A stretch of 64,000 bases of DNA from Mauremys mutica. Lineage: Eukaryota; Chordata; Testudines; Geoemydidae. The DNA lies in NCBI RefSeq assembly GCF_020497125.1, contig NC_059073.1:17009225-17073224 (forward strand), read 5' to 3'. Both the position numbers and the translations under genes were made by a program. Each line of letters starts with the position of its first letter. Position 1 is the first letter of the stretch. Positions 10,677 through 20,402 of the stretch are shown here, in pieces. The notes beneath the pieces were generated by a model. That model ran no database searches. It worked only from the letters and a program-made list of their open reading frames with translations, and was not told the origin of the DNA.

Positions 10677-12104
10677 GTGGATCGGACACAGACTTCTCTT
10701 CAGGGAGAGTCTGATGATAGAGAATCTCCAGGTTATAGTCAGGAGCAGAGGAATGAGAAGTATAATGTAAGGGCCGGATCAGATGATAAACAGTCACATA
10801 AAAAAGAATCTGGCACATCAGAAAAAGGCAGGCTAATAAACAGGGACAAGTTTTTAAAGTGCTTGTACACAAATGCCAGAAGTCTAAATAATAAGATGGG
10901 TGAACTAGAGTGCCTTGTGATAAAGGAGGATATAGATATAATAGGCATCACAGAAACCTGGTGGACTGAGAGCAATCAATGGGACACAATCATTCCGGGG
11001 TACAAAATATATCGGAAGGACAGAACAGGCCGTGCAGGGGGAGGAGTGGCACTATATGTTAAAGAAAGTGTAGATTCAAATGAAGTAAAAATCTTAAGCG
11101 AATCCACAGGTTCCATAGAGTCTCTATGGATAGAAATTTCATGCTCTAGTAAAAATATAACATTAGGGATCTATTATCGACCACCTGACCAGGACAGTAA
11201 TAGTGATGATGAAATGCTAAGGGAAATTAGAGAGGCTATCAAAATTAAGAACCCAATAATAGTGGGGGATTTCAATTATCCCCATATTGACTGGGAACAT
11301 TTCACTTCAGGACGAAATGCAGAGATAAAATTTCTCGATACTTTAAATGACTGCTTCATGGAGCAGCTGGTACGGGAACCCACAAGGGGAGAGGCGACTC
11401 TAGATTTAATCCTGAGTGGAGCTCAGGAGCTGGTCCAAGAGGTAACTATAGCAGGACCGCTTGGAAATAGTGACCATAATACAATAGCATTCAACATCCC
11501 TGTGGTGGGAAGAACATCTCAACTGCCCAACACTGTGGCCTTTAATTTCAAAAGGGGGAACTATACAAAAATGAGGGGGTTAGTTAGACAAAAGTTAAAA
11601 GGTACAGAGACTAAAGTGAAATCCCTGCAAGTTGCGTGGGCCCTTTTTAAAGACACCATAATAGAGGCCCAACTTCAATGTATACCCCAAATTAAGAAAA
11701 ACAGTAAAAGAACTAAAAAAGAGCCACCGTGGCTTAACAACCATGTAAAAGAAGCAGTGAGAGATAAAAAGACTTCCTTTAAAAAGTGGAAGTCAAATCC
11801 TAGTGAGGCAAATAGAAAGGAGCACAAACACTGCCAACTTAAATGCAAGCGTGTAATAAGAAAAGCCAAAGAGGAGTTTGAAGAACGGCTAGCCAAAAAC
11901 TCCAAAGGTAATAACAAAATGTTTTTTAAGTACATCAGAAGCAGGAAGCCTGCTAAACAACCAGTGGGGCCCCTTGACGATGAAAATACAAAAGGAGCGC
12001 TTAAAGATGATAAAGTCATTGCGGAGAAACTAAATGGATTCTTTGCTTCAGTCTTCACGGCTGAGGATGTTAGGGAGATTCCCAAACCTGAGCTGGTTTT
12101 GTAG
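10677..12104 (+). pseudogene. CR1 ORF2 N-terminal part: APE endonuclease
   Basis: 475 codons with a clear apurinic/apyrimidinic-type endonuclease domain, residues about 60-270. Conserved residues visible are N66 in CLYTNARSL, E93 in ITETWW, the YYRPP block (166-170), D198 and N200 in GDFNYPHIDW, and S-D-H-N (265-268). The enzyme nicks target DNA to prime reverse transcription. Residues 270-475 form the lysine-rich linker leading to the RT. The frame ends at a TAG created by a frameshift; the protein resumes in another frame just downstream. Confidence 0.93.
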
Positions 12105-13129
12105 GTGACAAATCTGAGGAACTGTCACAGATTGAAGTATCACTAGAGGAGGTTTTGGAATTAATTGATAAACTCAACATTAACAAGTCACCGGGACCAG
12201 ATGGCATTCACCCAAGAGTTCTGAAAGAACTCAAATGTGAAGTTGCGGAACTATTAACTAAGGTTTGTAACCTGTCCTTTAAATCGGCTTCGGTACCCAA
12301 TGACTGGAAGTTAGCTAATGTAACGCCAATATTTAAAAAGGGCTCTAGGGGTGATCCCGGCAATTACAGACCGGTAAGTCAAACGTCGGTACCGGGCAAA
12401 TTAGTTGAAACAATAGTAAAGAATAAAATTGTCAGACACATAGAAAAACATAAACTCTTGAGCAATAGTCAACATGGTTTCTGTAAAGGGAAATCATGTC
12501 TTACTAATCTATTAGAGTTCTTTGAAGGGGTCAACAAACATGTGGACAAGGGGGATCCGGTGGACATAGTGTACTTAGATTTCCAGAAAGCCTTTGACAA
12601 GGTCCCTCACCAAAGGCTCTTACGTAAATTAAGCTGTCATGGGATAAAAGGAAAGGTCCTTTCATGGATTGAGAACTGGTTAAAGGACAGGGAACAAAGG
12701 GTAGGAATTAATGGTAAATTCTCAGAATGGAGAGGGGTAACTAGTGGTGTTCCCCAAGGGTCAGTCCTAGGACCAATCCTATTCAATTTATTCATAAATA
12801 ATCTGGAGAAAGGGGTAAACAGCGAGGTGGCAAAGTTTGCAGATGATACTAAACTACTCAAGATAGTTAAGACCAAAGCAGATTGTGAAGAACTTCAAAA
12901 AGATCTCACAAAACTAAGTGATTGGGCAACAAAATGGCAAATGAAATTTAATGTGGATAAATGTAAAGTAATGCACATTGGAAAAAATAACCCCAACTAT
13001 ACATACAACATGATGGGGGCTAATTTAGCTACAACGAGTCAGGAAAAAGATCTTGGAGTTATCGTGGATAGTTCTCTGAAGATGTCCACGCAGTGTGCAG
13101 AGGTGGTCAAAAACCAAACAGGATGTTAG
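12105..13129 (+). pseudogene. CR1 ORF2 reverse transcriptase domain
   Basis: This continues the endonuclease fragment in another frame. Coding similarity restarts at about 12106, and the clean frame runs from 12155 to 13129. RT motifs are intact, in residues of the 12155 frame: KSPGPDGIHP (11-20), NVTPIFKKG (55-63), YLDFQKAFD (140-148) with catalytic Asp 142, SGVPQGSVLGPILFNLF (197-213), and FADDTK (228-233) carrying the two catalytic Asps. The end is again a frameshift, and the next fragment overlaps at 13093. Confidence 0.93.
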
Positions 13130-13649
13130 GAATCATTAAAAAGGGGATAGAGAATAAGACTGAGAATATGTTATTGCCCTTATATAAATCCATGGTACGC
13201 CCACATCTCAAATACTGTGTACAGATGTGGTCTCCTCACCTCAAAAAAGATATTCTAGCACTAGAAAAGGTTCAGAAAAGAGCAACTAAAATGATTAGGG
13301 GTTTAGAGAGGGTCCCATATGAGGAAAGATTAAAGAGGCTAGGACTCTTCAGTTTGGAAAAGAGAAGACTAAGGGGGACATGATAGAGGTATATAAAATC
13401 ATGAGTGATGTTGAGAAAGTGGATAAGGAAAAGTTATTTACTTATTCCCATAATACAAGAACTAGGGGTCACCAAATGAAATTAATAGGCAGCGGGTTTA
13501 AAACAAATAAAAGGAAGTTCTTCTTCACGCAGCGCACAGTCAACTTGTGGAACTCCTTACCTGAGGAGGTTGTGAAGGCTAGGACTATAACAATGTTTAA
13601 AAGGGGACTGGATAAATTCATGGTGGCTAAGTCCATAAATGGCTATTAG
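13093..13649 (+). pseudogene. CR1 ORF2 C-terminal region
   Basis: Two overlapping frames (13093-13383 and 13380-13649) carry the end of the CR1 ORF2 protein. The first includes LLPLYKSMVRPHLKYCVQMW and LEKVQKRATKMIRGL. The second includes [20 protein letters not shown] and [11 protein letters not shown]. Both are typical of the CR1 C-terminus downstream of the RT thumb. The stop at 13649 is probably the native end of ORF2, since the 3' UTR follows. Confidence 0.9.
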
Positions 13650-13918
13650 CCAGGATGGGTAAGAATGGTGTCCCTAGCCTCTGTTCATCAGAGGATGGAG
13701 ATGGATGGCAGGAGAGAGATCACTTGATCATTGCCTGTTAGGTTCACTCCCTCAGGGGCACCTGGCATTGGCCACTGTCGGTAGACAGATACTGGGCTAG
13801 ATGGACCTTTGGTCTGACCCGGTACGGCCTTTCTTATGTTCTTATGTTCCACGTTTTTTTCTGTTGGTAAACATATTAGAAGATTGTTTATCTTGATCTG
13901 TGTAACTTTGTGAGGTTC

Positions 13919-14127
13919 TCAAGTATCAGAGGGGTAGCTGTGTTAGTCTGAATCTGTAAAAAGCGACAAAGAGTCCTGTGGCACCTTATAGACTAACAGA
14001 AGTATTGGAGCATAAGCTTTCGTGGGTGAATACCCACTTCGTCATGAGTCTGACGAAGTGGATATTCACTCACGAAAGCTTATGCTCCAATACTTCTGTT
14101 AGTCTATAAGGTGTCACAGGACTTTTT
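13919..14127. mobile_element. Inverted pair of Penelope-like 3' ends
   Basis: Two copies of the turtle Penelope terminal block face each other. The minus-oriented arm is 13969-14044 and the plus-oriented arm is 14051-14125, separated by six bases. The block has CTTATAGACTAACAGAAG in one arm and its complement in the other, and the tail GTGCCACAGGACT (GTGTCACAGGACT in the right arm). The left copy extends further, to 13919 (GTATCAGAGGGGTAGC). Arms differ at only a few positions, so the RNA or single strand could form a hairpin of about 75 bp. The arrangement matches the inverted pseudo-LTRs known for Penelope elements. Confidence 0.8.
14050..14087 (+). ncRNA. Hammerhead ribozyme-like core (candidate)
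   Basis: The order of blocks fits a hammerhead core: CTGACGA (14050-14056), a short hairpin with pairing arms around 14058-14073, GAAA (14074-14077), a two-base stem GC..GC enclosing TTAT, then TC at 14086-14087 as the expected cleavage site. Penelope-like elements are known to carry minimal hammerheads with very short helix III. Helix I is not supported by the flanking bases here, helix II has a mismatch, and there is an extra A after the first core block. This copy is therefore probably inactive. Confidence 0.45.
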
Positions 14128-14135
14128 GTGACTTT

Positions 14136-15401
14136 GTATGGCTTCCTGCTTGGCCTTCAGGAATTTCACCAATGAATCTTTGTTGATAACCCAAGAGGAG
14201 AGAGAAAAAAATCTGCTCCCCAGTGGGCATGAGAAACACGGACAACCCATTTTGCTAAAGCCTTAACAGGAAACTGCCATAATGCTAGAGGAATATTTTA
14301 ATTTCAAATTTTATGTTTATTGGAACAAAATCAATACAGAGGCTAACAAGTGATCAACAACAGTTAAAAGATCTGTGGGAAAATACAAAATATATGGTGA
14401 TAATCAGATAACTTTATATTTATATAGTATATTTCATCCAAAAGTGTTTTGCAAAATAAATACATCAGACATGTGTGTATAATATTAATACAAAAAGAGA
14501 GAGAGACTAATATTAATATTATGGCTGAGAAACCATGCACTCAAAAGTTAGGAAGTACAGAGTTAAGACTGAGCTCTGAGCATTTCATATGCTCTTTTTT
14601 GTACTAAATATAAAGAGATTATGTTTTAAAGCATATGCATCAAATATTACAACATATAATACAAACTGGAATTTCTTATGAACCTTTTCACAGTCTGTTA
14701 CTGTATATAAATAATAAAATCATCAAACTTGACTTGATTAGATTCCTTATATGATTTACAGAATAATCCCAATTCAAAGCTATTTAGTTCAATAACTCCA
14801 GAACCAATCTATATTTGGCTAACCAGTTCCAAAAGCAATCCATCATTAAGTAAGGACTCTGATCCAGCCAAAGAGAAATTATGAACATACTGTTAAGGTA
14901 GTTCCAGTTTGGGACAGTTGTCCCCATATGTATACCTAAGTTTACCAGACTGGTTTTATTTAAACTTTGCTTAATAGGCAGATCTTTTAATGAGATCTAT
15001 TCGTATATGGCTTGTTTTATAAAGATAACATTTTTATAGTTATGACCATTTGAAGTCAGCAAATGGATTTAGAACAAAATACTTTAATAGAACGAGAAAA
15101 ATTCTAATACATATACATTTAAGTTGTTCGAAGTTTCTAGCTGTCGAGGAAGACCAAATAGCAAGGTTTGAGAGGCAAACACAGATAGTACCTGGGATAG
15201 CTAAAGCCAAGAGATCAACCCCTAAAAGTGTTCTTGGGGTCCAGAGAAGACATGGGAAAGTGTCTGTTCTAGAAGCAGAGCTGAGAAAGGAAGAGCAGCC
15301 CAGTAGATATTAGTATTACTGTCCCCAAGACTTCAGAGAAAACGAGTCAGATTAAAAAAAAAATCATTAATTTTCTTCTGCCTTCTGATTTGAGTCTTAG
15401 T
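14136..15401. other. AT-rich intergenic, nothing recognised
   Basis: No repeat terminus or protein domain recognised. The frame at 15050-15313 (87 codons) has no family resemblance I can name. A faint MIR-type 3' fragment may lie near 14400-14460 (TATATTTATATAGTATATTTC), too diverged to call. Confidence 0.4.
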
Positions 15402-16010
15402 CCTGGTCTACACTACAAGTTTAGGTCAAATTTAGCAGCGTTAGATCGATTTAACCCTGCACCCATCCACACGACGAAGCCATTTTTGTCGATTTAAAGG
15501 GCTCTTAAAATCAATTTCTGTACTCCTCCCCTACGAGGGGATTAGCGCTGAAATCGACCCTGCGTGGTCGAATTTGGGGTAGTGTGGATGCAATTCGACG
15601 GTATTGGCCTCTGGGAGCTATCCCAGAGTGCTCCATTGTGACTGCTCTGGACAGCACTCTCAACTCAGATGCACTGGCCAAGTAGACAGGAAAAGCCCCG
15701 CAAACTTTTGAATTTCATTTCCTGTTTGGCCAGCGTAGCAAGCTGATCAGCAGAGGTGACCATGCAGAGCTCATCAGCACAGGTGACCATGGAGTCCCAG
15801 AATCGCAAAAGAGCTTCATCATGGACCGAACGGGAGGTACTGAATCTGATCGCTGTATGAGGAGACGAATCCGTGCTATCTGAACTCCGTTCCAAAAGAC
15901 GAAATGCTGGAATATTTGAAAAAATCTCCAAGGGCATGAAGGACAGAGGTTATAACAAGGACCCACAGCAGTGCCGCATGAAGCCTACCAAAGAACTAGA
16001 TAGGCACAGC
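15402..16010 (+). mobile_element. Harbinger-type transposon, 5' part
   Basis: Begins with the terminal sequence CCTGGTCTACACTACAAG and a CpG-containing leader with GTGCTCCATTGTGACTGCTC. It then enters the element's DNA-binding protein gene at ATG 15789. The element stops near 16010, where CR1 ORF1 sequence begins, and neither its transposase nor its 3' terminus is found after the CR1 ends at 20034. It is therefore a truncated copy rather than one simply split by the CR1. The junction position is approximate. Confidence 0.8.
15789..16010 (+). pseudogene. Harbinger SANT/Myb-like DNA-binding protein fragment
   Basis: The frame starts MESQNRKRASSWTEREVLNL, the trihelix/SANT-like N-terminus of the second Harbinger protein, which helps the transposase reach DNA (family knowledge). 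Codon 24 (15858-15860) is TGA where Trp is expected. The frame then stays open through IFEKISKGMKDRGY and DPQQCRMK before similarity ends near 16000. It continues without a stop into CR1 ORF1. Confidence 0.8.
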
Positions 16011-16811
16011 ATGCTGAAGAAACAGAGAGGGCAGTGCAGAATGGGGAAGAAAATTGCAGCATGCGACCTCCAGAAGAAGAAAGAGGAAAACTCATGTATC
16101 CCCAATGCAGATAGAGGTAAGAAACGGTTTTCAGGCGCTCTGCACAGTACTACGTCAGAGAATGGTTTGGAAGAGTCAGTTGAGGGAAGAGATCAGAAGG
16201 AGATCCCATCGACCAGAAAGCATATGATGCATTATCCTAGGGATGGGGGTTCCACAACCACCACTCCCAAGAAAAGGAGATGGATGGTGGTGGTCGGGGA
16301 CTCCCTCCTAAGGAGGATAGAGTCATCCATCTGCCGTCCAGACCAGGAGACTCGAGAAGTGTGCTGCTTGCCTGGAGCTAGAATTCAGAATGTGACGGAG
16401 TGTCTGCCGAGACTGATCAAGCCCTCAGACCGCTACCCCTTCCTACTTCTCCATGTGGACACCAATGATACTGCTAACAACGATCTTGAGCAGGTCACTG
16501 CAGACTACATGGCTCTGGGAAGAAAGATAAAGGAGTTTGAGGTGCAAGTTGTGTTCTCGTCCTTCTTCCTTGTTGAAGGAAAAGGCCCAGGTAGGGACCA
16601 TCGAATTGTGGAGGTAAATGTGTGGTTATGCAGGTGGTGTCGGAGAGAGGGCTTTGGATTCTTTAACCATGGGATGTTGTTCCAGGAAGAAGGATTGCTA
16701 GGAAGAGATGGGATCCACCTAATGAAGAAAGGGAAGAGCATCTTTGCAGGCACGCTTGCTAAACTAGTGACGAGGGCTTTAAACTATGTTAGCCGGGGGA
16801 TGATGACCTAA
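16011..16811 (+). pseudogene. CR1 ORF1 with SGNH esterase domain (fused 5')
   Basis: A single open frame of 312 codons runs from 15873 to 16811. Its first 40-45 codons are Harbinger sequence and the rest is CR1 ORF1. Residues below are numbered from 15873. The esterase domain has VVVGDSLLRR with the GDS serine at 144, a D-T-N-D-T block where G-T-N-D-T is usual, and RDGIHLMKKG with the catalytic Asp 279 and His 282. The CR1 ORF1 esterase is thought to help particle or membrane handling; its exact role is not settled. The long open frame is notable in an otherwise decayed element. Confidence 0.85.
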
Positions 16812-16929
16812 GCCCGGAGGAAAGTGGGGAATTGGGATGCTGGGAGGAAATACAGGAAGGAGGGTGCAACAGGGAAGGCTTCCTGATTCATACTGAAAAA
16901 AAGTAGGGCAATCGGCTAGTTATCTTAGG

Positions 16930-17908
16930 TGCCTGTACACGAGCACAAGAAGCCTGAGAAACAAGCAGGAAGAATTGGAAGTCCTGGCATAGTCAAGGAA
17001 CTATGATGTGATTAGAATAACAGAGACTTGGTGTACGTCCAGACTACCCACCGAATCGGCGGGTAGCCATCGATTTTGCAGGGATCGCTATATCGCGTCT
17101 CATCTAGACGCGATATAGCGATCCCCGAATGTGCTCCCATCGACTCCGGAACTCCACCGGAGCGAGTGGCGGTAGCGGAGTCGACGGGGGAGCCGCGGAC
17201 GTCGATCCCGAGCGGTGAGGACGGGAGGTAAGTCGGGATAAGATACTTCGACTTCAGCTACAGTATTCCCGTAGCTGAAGTTGCGTATCTTACCTCGACA
17301 CTGCCCCCCAGTGTGGACCAGGCCTTGGTGGGATACTCACATGACTGGAGCACTGTCATGGATGGGTATAAACTGTTCAGGAAGGACAGGCAAGGGAGAA
17401 AAGGTGGAGGAGTTGCACTGTATGTAAGAGAGCAAAATGATTGCTCAGAGCTCCAGTATGAAACTGGAGAAAAGCTTGTTGAGAGTCTTTGGGTTAAGTT
17501 TAGAGGTGAGAGCAACAAGGGTGATGTCGTGGTGGATGTCTGCTATAGACCACCAGACCAGGAGGATGAGATAGACGAGGCTTTCTTCAGACAATTAACA
17601 AAAGTTTCCAGATCACAGGCCCTCGTTCTGATGGGGGACTTCAGTCATCCTGATATCTGCTGGGAGAGCAATACAGCAGTGCACAGACAATCCAGGAGAG
17701 CATTCAGGACAAATTCCTGGTGCAAGTGCTGGAGGAACCAACTAGGGGCCATGCTCCTCTTGACCTGTTCCTCACAAACAGAGAAGAATTGGTAGGGGAA
17801 GTAGAAGTGGGTGTCAACCTGGGCAGCAGTGACCATGACATGATCAAGTTCAGGATCCTGACAAAAGGAAGAAAGGAGAGCAGCAGAATACAGAAAAGCA
17901 GATTTTGA
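16930..17908 (+). pseudogene. CR1 copy A endonuclease domain, interrupted
   Basis: The domain begins near 16930 with CLYTSTRSLRNKQEELEVLA and reaches the ITETW block at about 17010-17030, where a 290-bp MITE interrupts it. It resumes at 17331 with DWSTVMDGYKLFRKDRQGR, CYRPPDQED and MGDFSHPDICWE (the usual N of GDFN is S here), then shifts frame to 17720-17908 with EEPTRGHAPLDL and GSSDHDM. Stops, the shift and the insertion make it non-functional. Confidence 0.88.
17034..17323. mobile_element. 290-bp palindrome-rich MITE inside CR1
   Basis: Flanked by CTTGGTG on both sides (17027-17033 and 17324-17330); one copy restores the CR1 coding sequence. The ends are imperfectly inverted (TACGTCCAGACTACCC against GCCTGGTCCACACTGGGG). 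Internally there is a perfect 20-bp inverted repeat with a 5-base loop (17081-17100 and 17106-17125), a second stem built on TCGACTCCG/CGGAGTCGA, and a third around GATACTTCGACTTCAGCTAC and its near complement (17240-17291). It has no coding capacity. If the duplication is 8 bp with one mismatch it would suggest hAT; the superfamily is left open. Confidence 0.88.
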
Positions 17909-18499
17909 CTCCCTCAGGGAACGGATGGGCAGGATCCCCTAGGAGGATAATATAAGGGGGAAAAGAGTCCAGGGGAGCTGGCTGTATTTTAAAGAAGCCT
18001 TATTGAGGGTGCAGGAACAAACCGTCCCGATGTCAGAAAGAATAGTAAATATGGCAGGCAACCAGCTTAGCTTAACAAAGAAATCGTCGGTGAGCTTAAA
18101 CACAAAAAGGAAGCTTACAAGAAGAGGAAACTTGGACAGATGACTAGGGAGGAGTATAAAAACTGTTGCTTGAGCATGCAGAGGTGTAATCAGGAAGGCC
18201 AAAACACAATTGGTGTTGCAGCTAGCAAGGGATATGAAGGGTAACAAGAAGGGTTTCTACAGGTGTGTTAGCAATAAGAAGGTGGTCAGGGAAAGTGTGG
18301 AACCCTTACTGAATGGGGGAGGCAACCTAGTGACAGATGATGTGGAAAAAGCAGAAGTACTCAATGGTTTTTTTGCCTCGGTCTTCACAGACAAGGGTAG
18401 CTCCCAGACTGCTGCACTGGGCAGCACAGTATGAGGAGGAGGTGAGCAGCCCTCAGTGGTGAAAGAACAGGTTAAGGACTAGTTAGAAAAGCTGGACAT

Positions 18500-19529
18500 G
18501 CACAAGTCCATGGGTCTAGATGTAATGCATCTGAGGATGCTGAGGGAGTTTGTTGATGTGATTGCAGAGCCATTGGCCATTATCTTTGAAAACTGTTGGT
18601 GATCGGGGGAGGTCCTGGATGACTGGAAAAGGCAAATATAATGCCCATCTTTAAAAAAAGGGAAGAAGAAGAATCCGGGGAACTACAAACCAGTCACCTC
18701 AGTCCCTGGAAAAATCATTGAGCAGGTCCTCAAGGAATCCATTCTGAAGCACTTGGAGGAGAGGATGGTGATCAAGAACAGTCAACATGGATTCACCAAG
18801 GGCAAATCATGGCTGACCAACCTGATTGCCTTCTATGATAAGATAACTGGCTCTGTGAATATGAGGAAAGCAGTGGACATGATATACCTTGACTTTAGCA
18901 AAGTTTTTGATATGGTCTCCCACAGTATTCTTGCCAGCAAATTTAAAAGGTATGGATTGGATGAATGGACTATAAGGTGGATAAAAAACTGGCAAGGTCG
19001 TCGGGCTCAATGGGTAGTGATCAATGGCTCGATGTCTAGTTGGCAGCCGGTATCAAGTGGAGTGCCCCAGAGGTCAGTCCTGGGGCCGGTTTTGTTCAAC
19101 TTTTTCATTAATTTTCTGAATGATAGGATGGATTGCACCCTCAGCAATTTCATGGATGACACTAAGCTGGGGGGAGAGGTAGATGTGCTGGAGGGTAGGG
19201 ATAGGGTCCAGAGTGACCTAGACAAGTTGGAGGATTGGGCCAAAAGAAATCTGATGAGGTTAAACAAGGACAAGTGCAGAGTCCTGCACTTAAGACAAAA
19301 GAATCCCATGCACTACTACAGGCTGGATACTGACTGGCTAAGCAGCAGTTCTGCAGAAAAAAAACCTGGGGTTTATGGTGGACGAGAAGCTGAATATGAA
19401 TCACAGTGTGCCCTTTTTGCCAGGAAGACTAACGACATATTGGGCTGCATTAGTAGGAGCATTGCCAGCAGATTAAGGGAAGTGATTATTCCCCATTATT
19501 CGGCACTGGTGAGGCCAAATCTGAAGTAG
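18500..19529 (+). pseudogene. CR1 copy A reverse transcriptase
   Basis: RT similarity starts before the clean frame, with the equivalent of the HKSMGLDVMHLRML and MPIFKKG blocks near 18500-18660, broken by stops. The clean frame is 18753-19529 with SQHGFTKGKSWLTNLIAFYD, YLDFSKVFDMVSH (catalytic Asp kept), SGVPQRSVLGPVLFNFFIN (usual PQGS reads PQRS) and FMDDTK with both Asps. It stops where copy B continues into the LKYC block. Confidence 0.9.
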
Positions 19530-19954
19530 TTTATCAAGTTTTGGGCCTCCCACTACAAAAAAGATGTGGACAAATTGGAGAGAGGCCAGCGGAGGGCAAT
19601 AAAAATGATTTGAGGGCTGGGGCACATGACTTACGAGGCGAGGCTGAGGGAACTGGAGTTATACAGAAGAGAAGAGTGAGGGGGGATTTGATAGCAGCCT
19701 TCATCTACCTGAAGGGGGCAGCAGGTTCCAAAGAGGATGGAGCTAGGTGCTGTTCTCAGTGGTGACAGATGACACAACAAGGAGCAATGGTCTCAAGTTG
19801 CAGTGGGGGAGGTCTAGGTTGGATATTAGAAAAAAACTATTTCAATAGGAGGGTGGGGAAGCACTGGAATAGGTTATCTAGGGAGGTGGTGGAATCTCCA
19901 TCCTTAAAGGTTTTTAAGGCATGGCTTGACAAAGCCCTGGCTGGAATGATTTAA
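19530..19954 (+). pseudogene. CR1 copy A ORF2 C-terminus
   Basis: Two frames (19541-19765 and 19769-19954) hold remnants of the C-terminal region. The first has the equivalent of RGDLIAAFIYLKG; the second has NRRVGKHWNRLSREVVESPS and ends FKAWLDKALAGMI. The equivalent of the copy B end is recognisable, but an in-frame stop separates the parts. Confidence 0.8.
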
Positions 19955-20328
19955 TTGGGGTTGGTCCTGCTTTGAGCACAGGGTTGAACTAGATGACCTC
20001 CTGAGGTCTTTTCCAACCCTAATTTTCTATGATGAAAAAAACACAAAGGAGGGTCAGAACAATGTAAGAAGAGTGAGGAGAACTGGTAATTTGTAGTTGG
20101 GAAGTGTTGGTTATGAGAGAAGAAATGAGAGTCAACAGCTACTTATATAAAATAAAAACTAAGATAGGTAACTTGTTACCTGGGTTTTGTATGTATGTAC
20201 TGATGACCTGATTTCAATTTTTAATTTAAGACTCAGATCTTAACTAGGAACCAACATTCATTTCCTCTGTCCTAGCCATATCATCACAAACATAACAGCA
20301 TTTATCTCCATATAGTTTTATTAAAATG

Positions 20329-20402
20329 ATAGTATTCACCCACGAAAGCTCATGCTGCAAAACGTCTGTTAGTCTATAAGGTGCCACAGGATTCTTTGTT
20401 GC
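20329..20402 (+). mobile_element. Penelope-like 3' tail fragment
   Basis: Contains ATTCACCCACGAAAGCTCATG and GTTAGTCTATAAGGTGCCAC, the same terminal block as in the palindrome at 13919-14127. It begins after the first half of the hammerhead-like core, which is missing here, so it is a very short 5'-truncated insertion. Confidence 0.8.

Larger units (their letters stand above)
10450..13849 (+). mobile_element. CR1 LINE (copy B), near full-length ORF2
   Basis: A 5'-truncated CR1 retrotransposon starting inside ORF1 and keeping essentially all of ORF2. In order it has the ORF1 esterase C-terminus (10479-10641), apurinic endonuclease (10677-12104), reverse transcriptase (12155-13129), the C-terminal region (13093-13649) and a 3' UTR. 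The 3' end has the CR1 signature GGGCTAGATGGACCTTTGG and the short terminal repeat TTCTTATG, present twice at 13831-13846. ORF2 crosses three frame changes (frames 0, 2, 1, 0), so it is inactive but younger than copy A. Confidence 0.95.
16010..20034 (+). mobile_element. CR1 LINE (copy A), older, with nested MITE
   Basis: A long CR1 copy with ORF1 esterase (to 16811), endonuclease (16930-17908, split by a MITE), reverse transcriptase (about 18500-19529), the C-terminal region (to 19954) and the 3' UTR. The 3' end, GGTTGGTCCTGCTTTGAGCA and then AGATGACCTCCTGAGGTC with terminal TTCTATGATG, is the one shared by the SINEs of this window. It has more stops and frameshifts than copy B and belongs to a different CR1 subfamily, as the 3' ends do not match. 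Confidence 0.93.
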
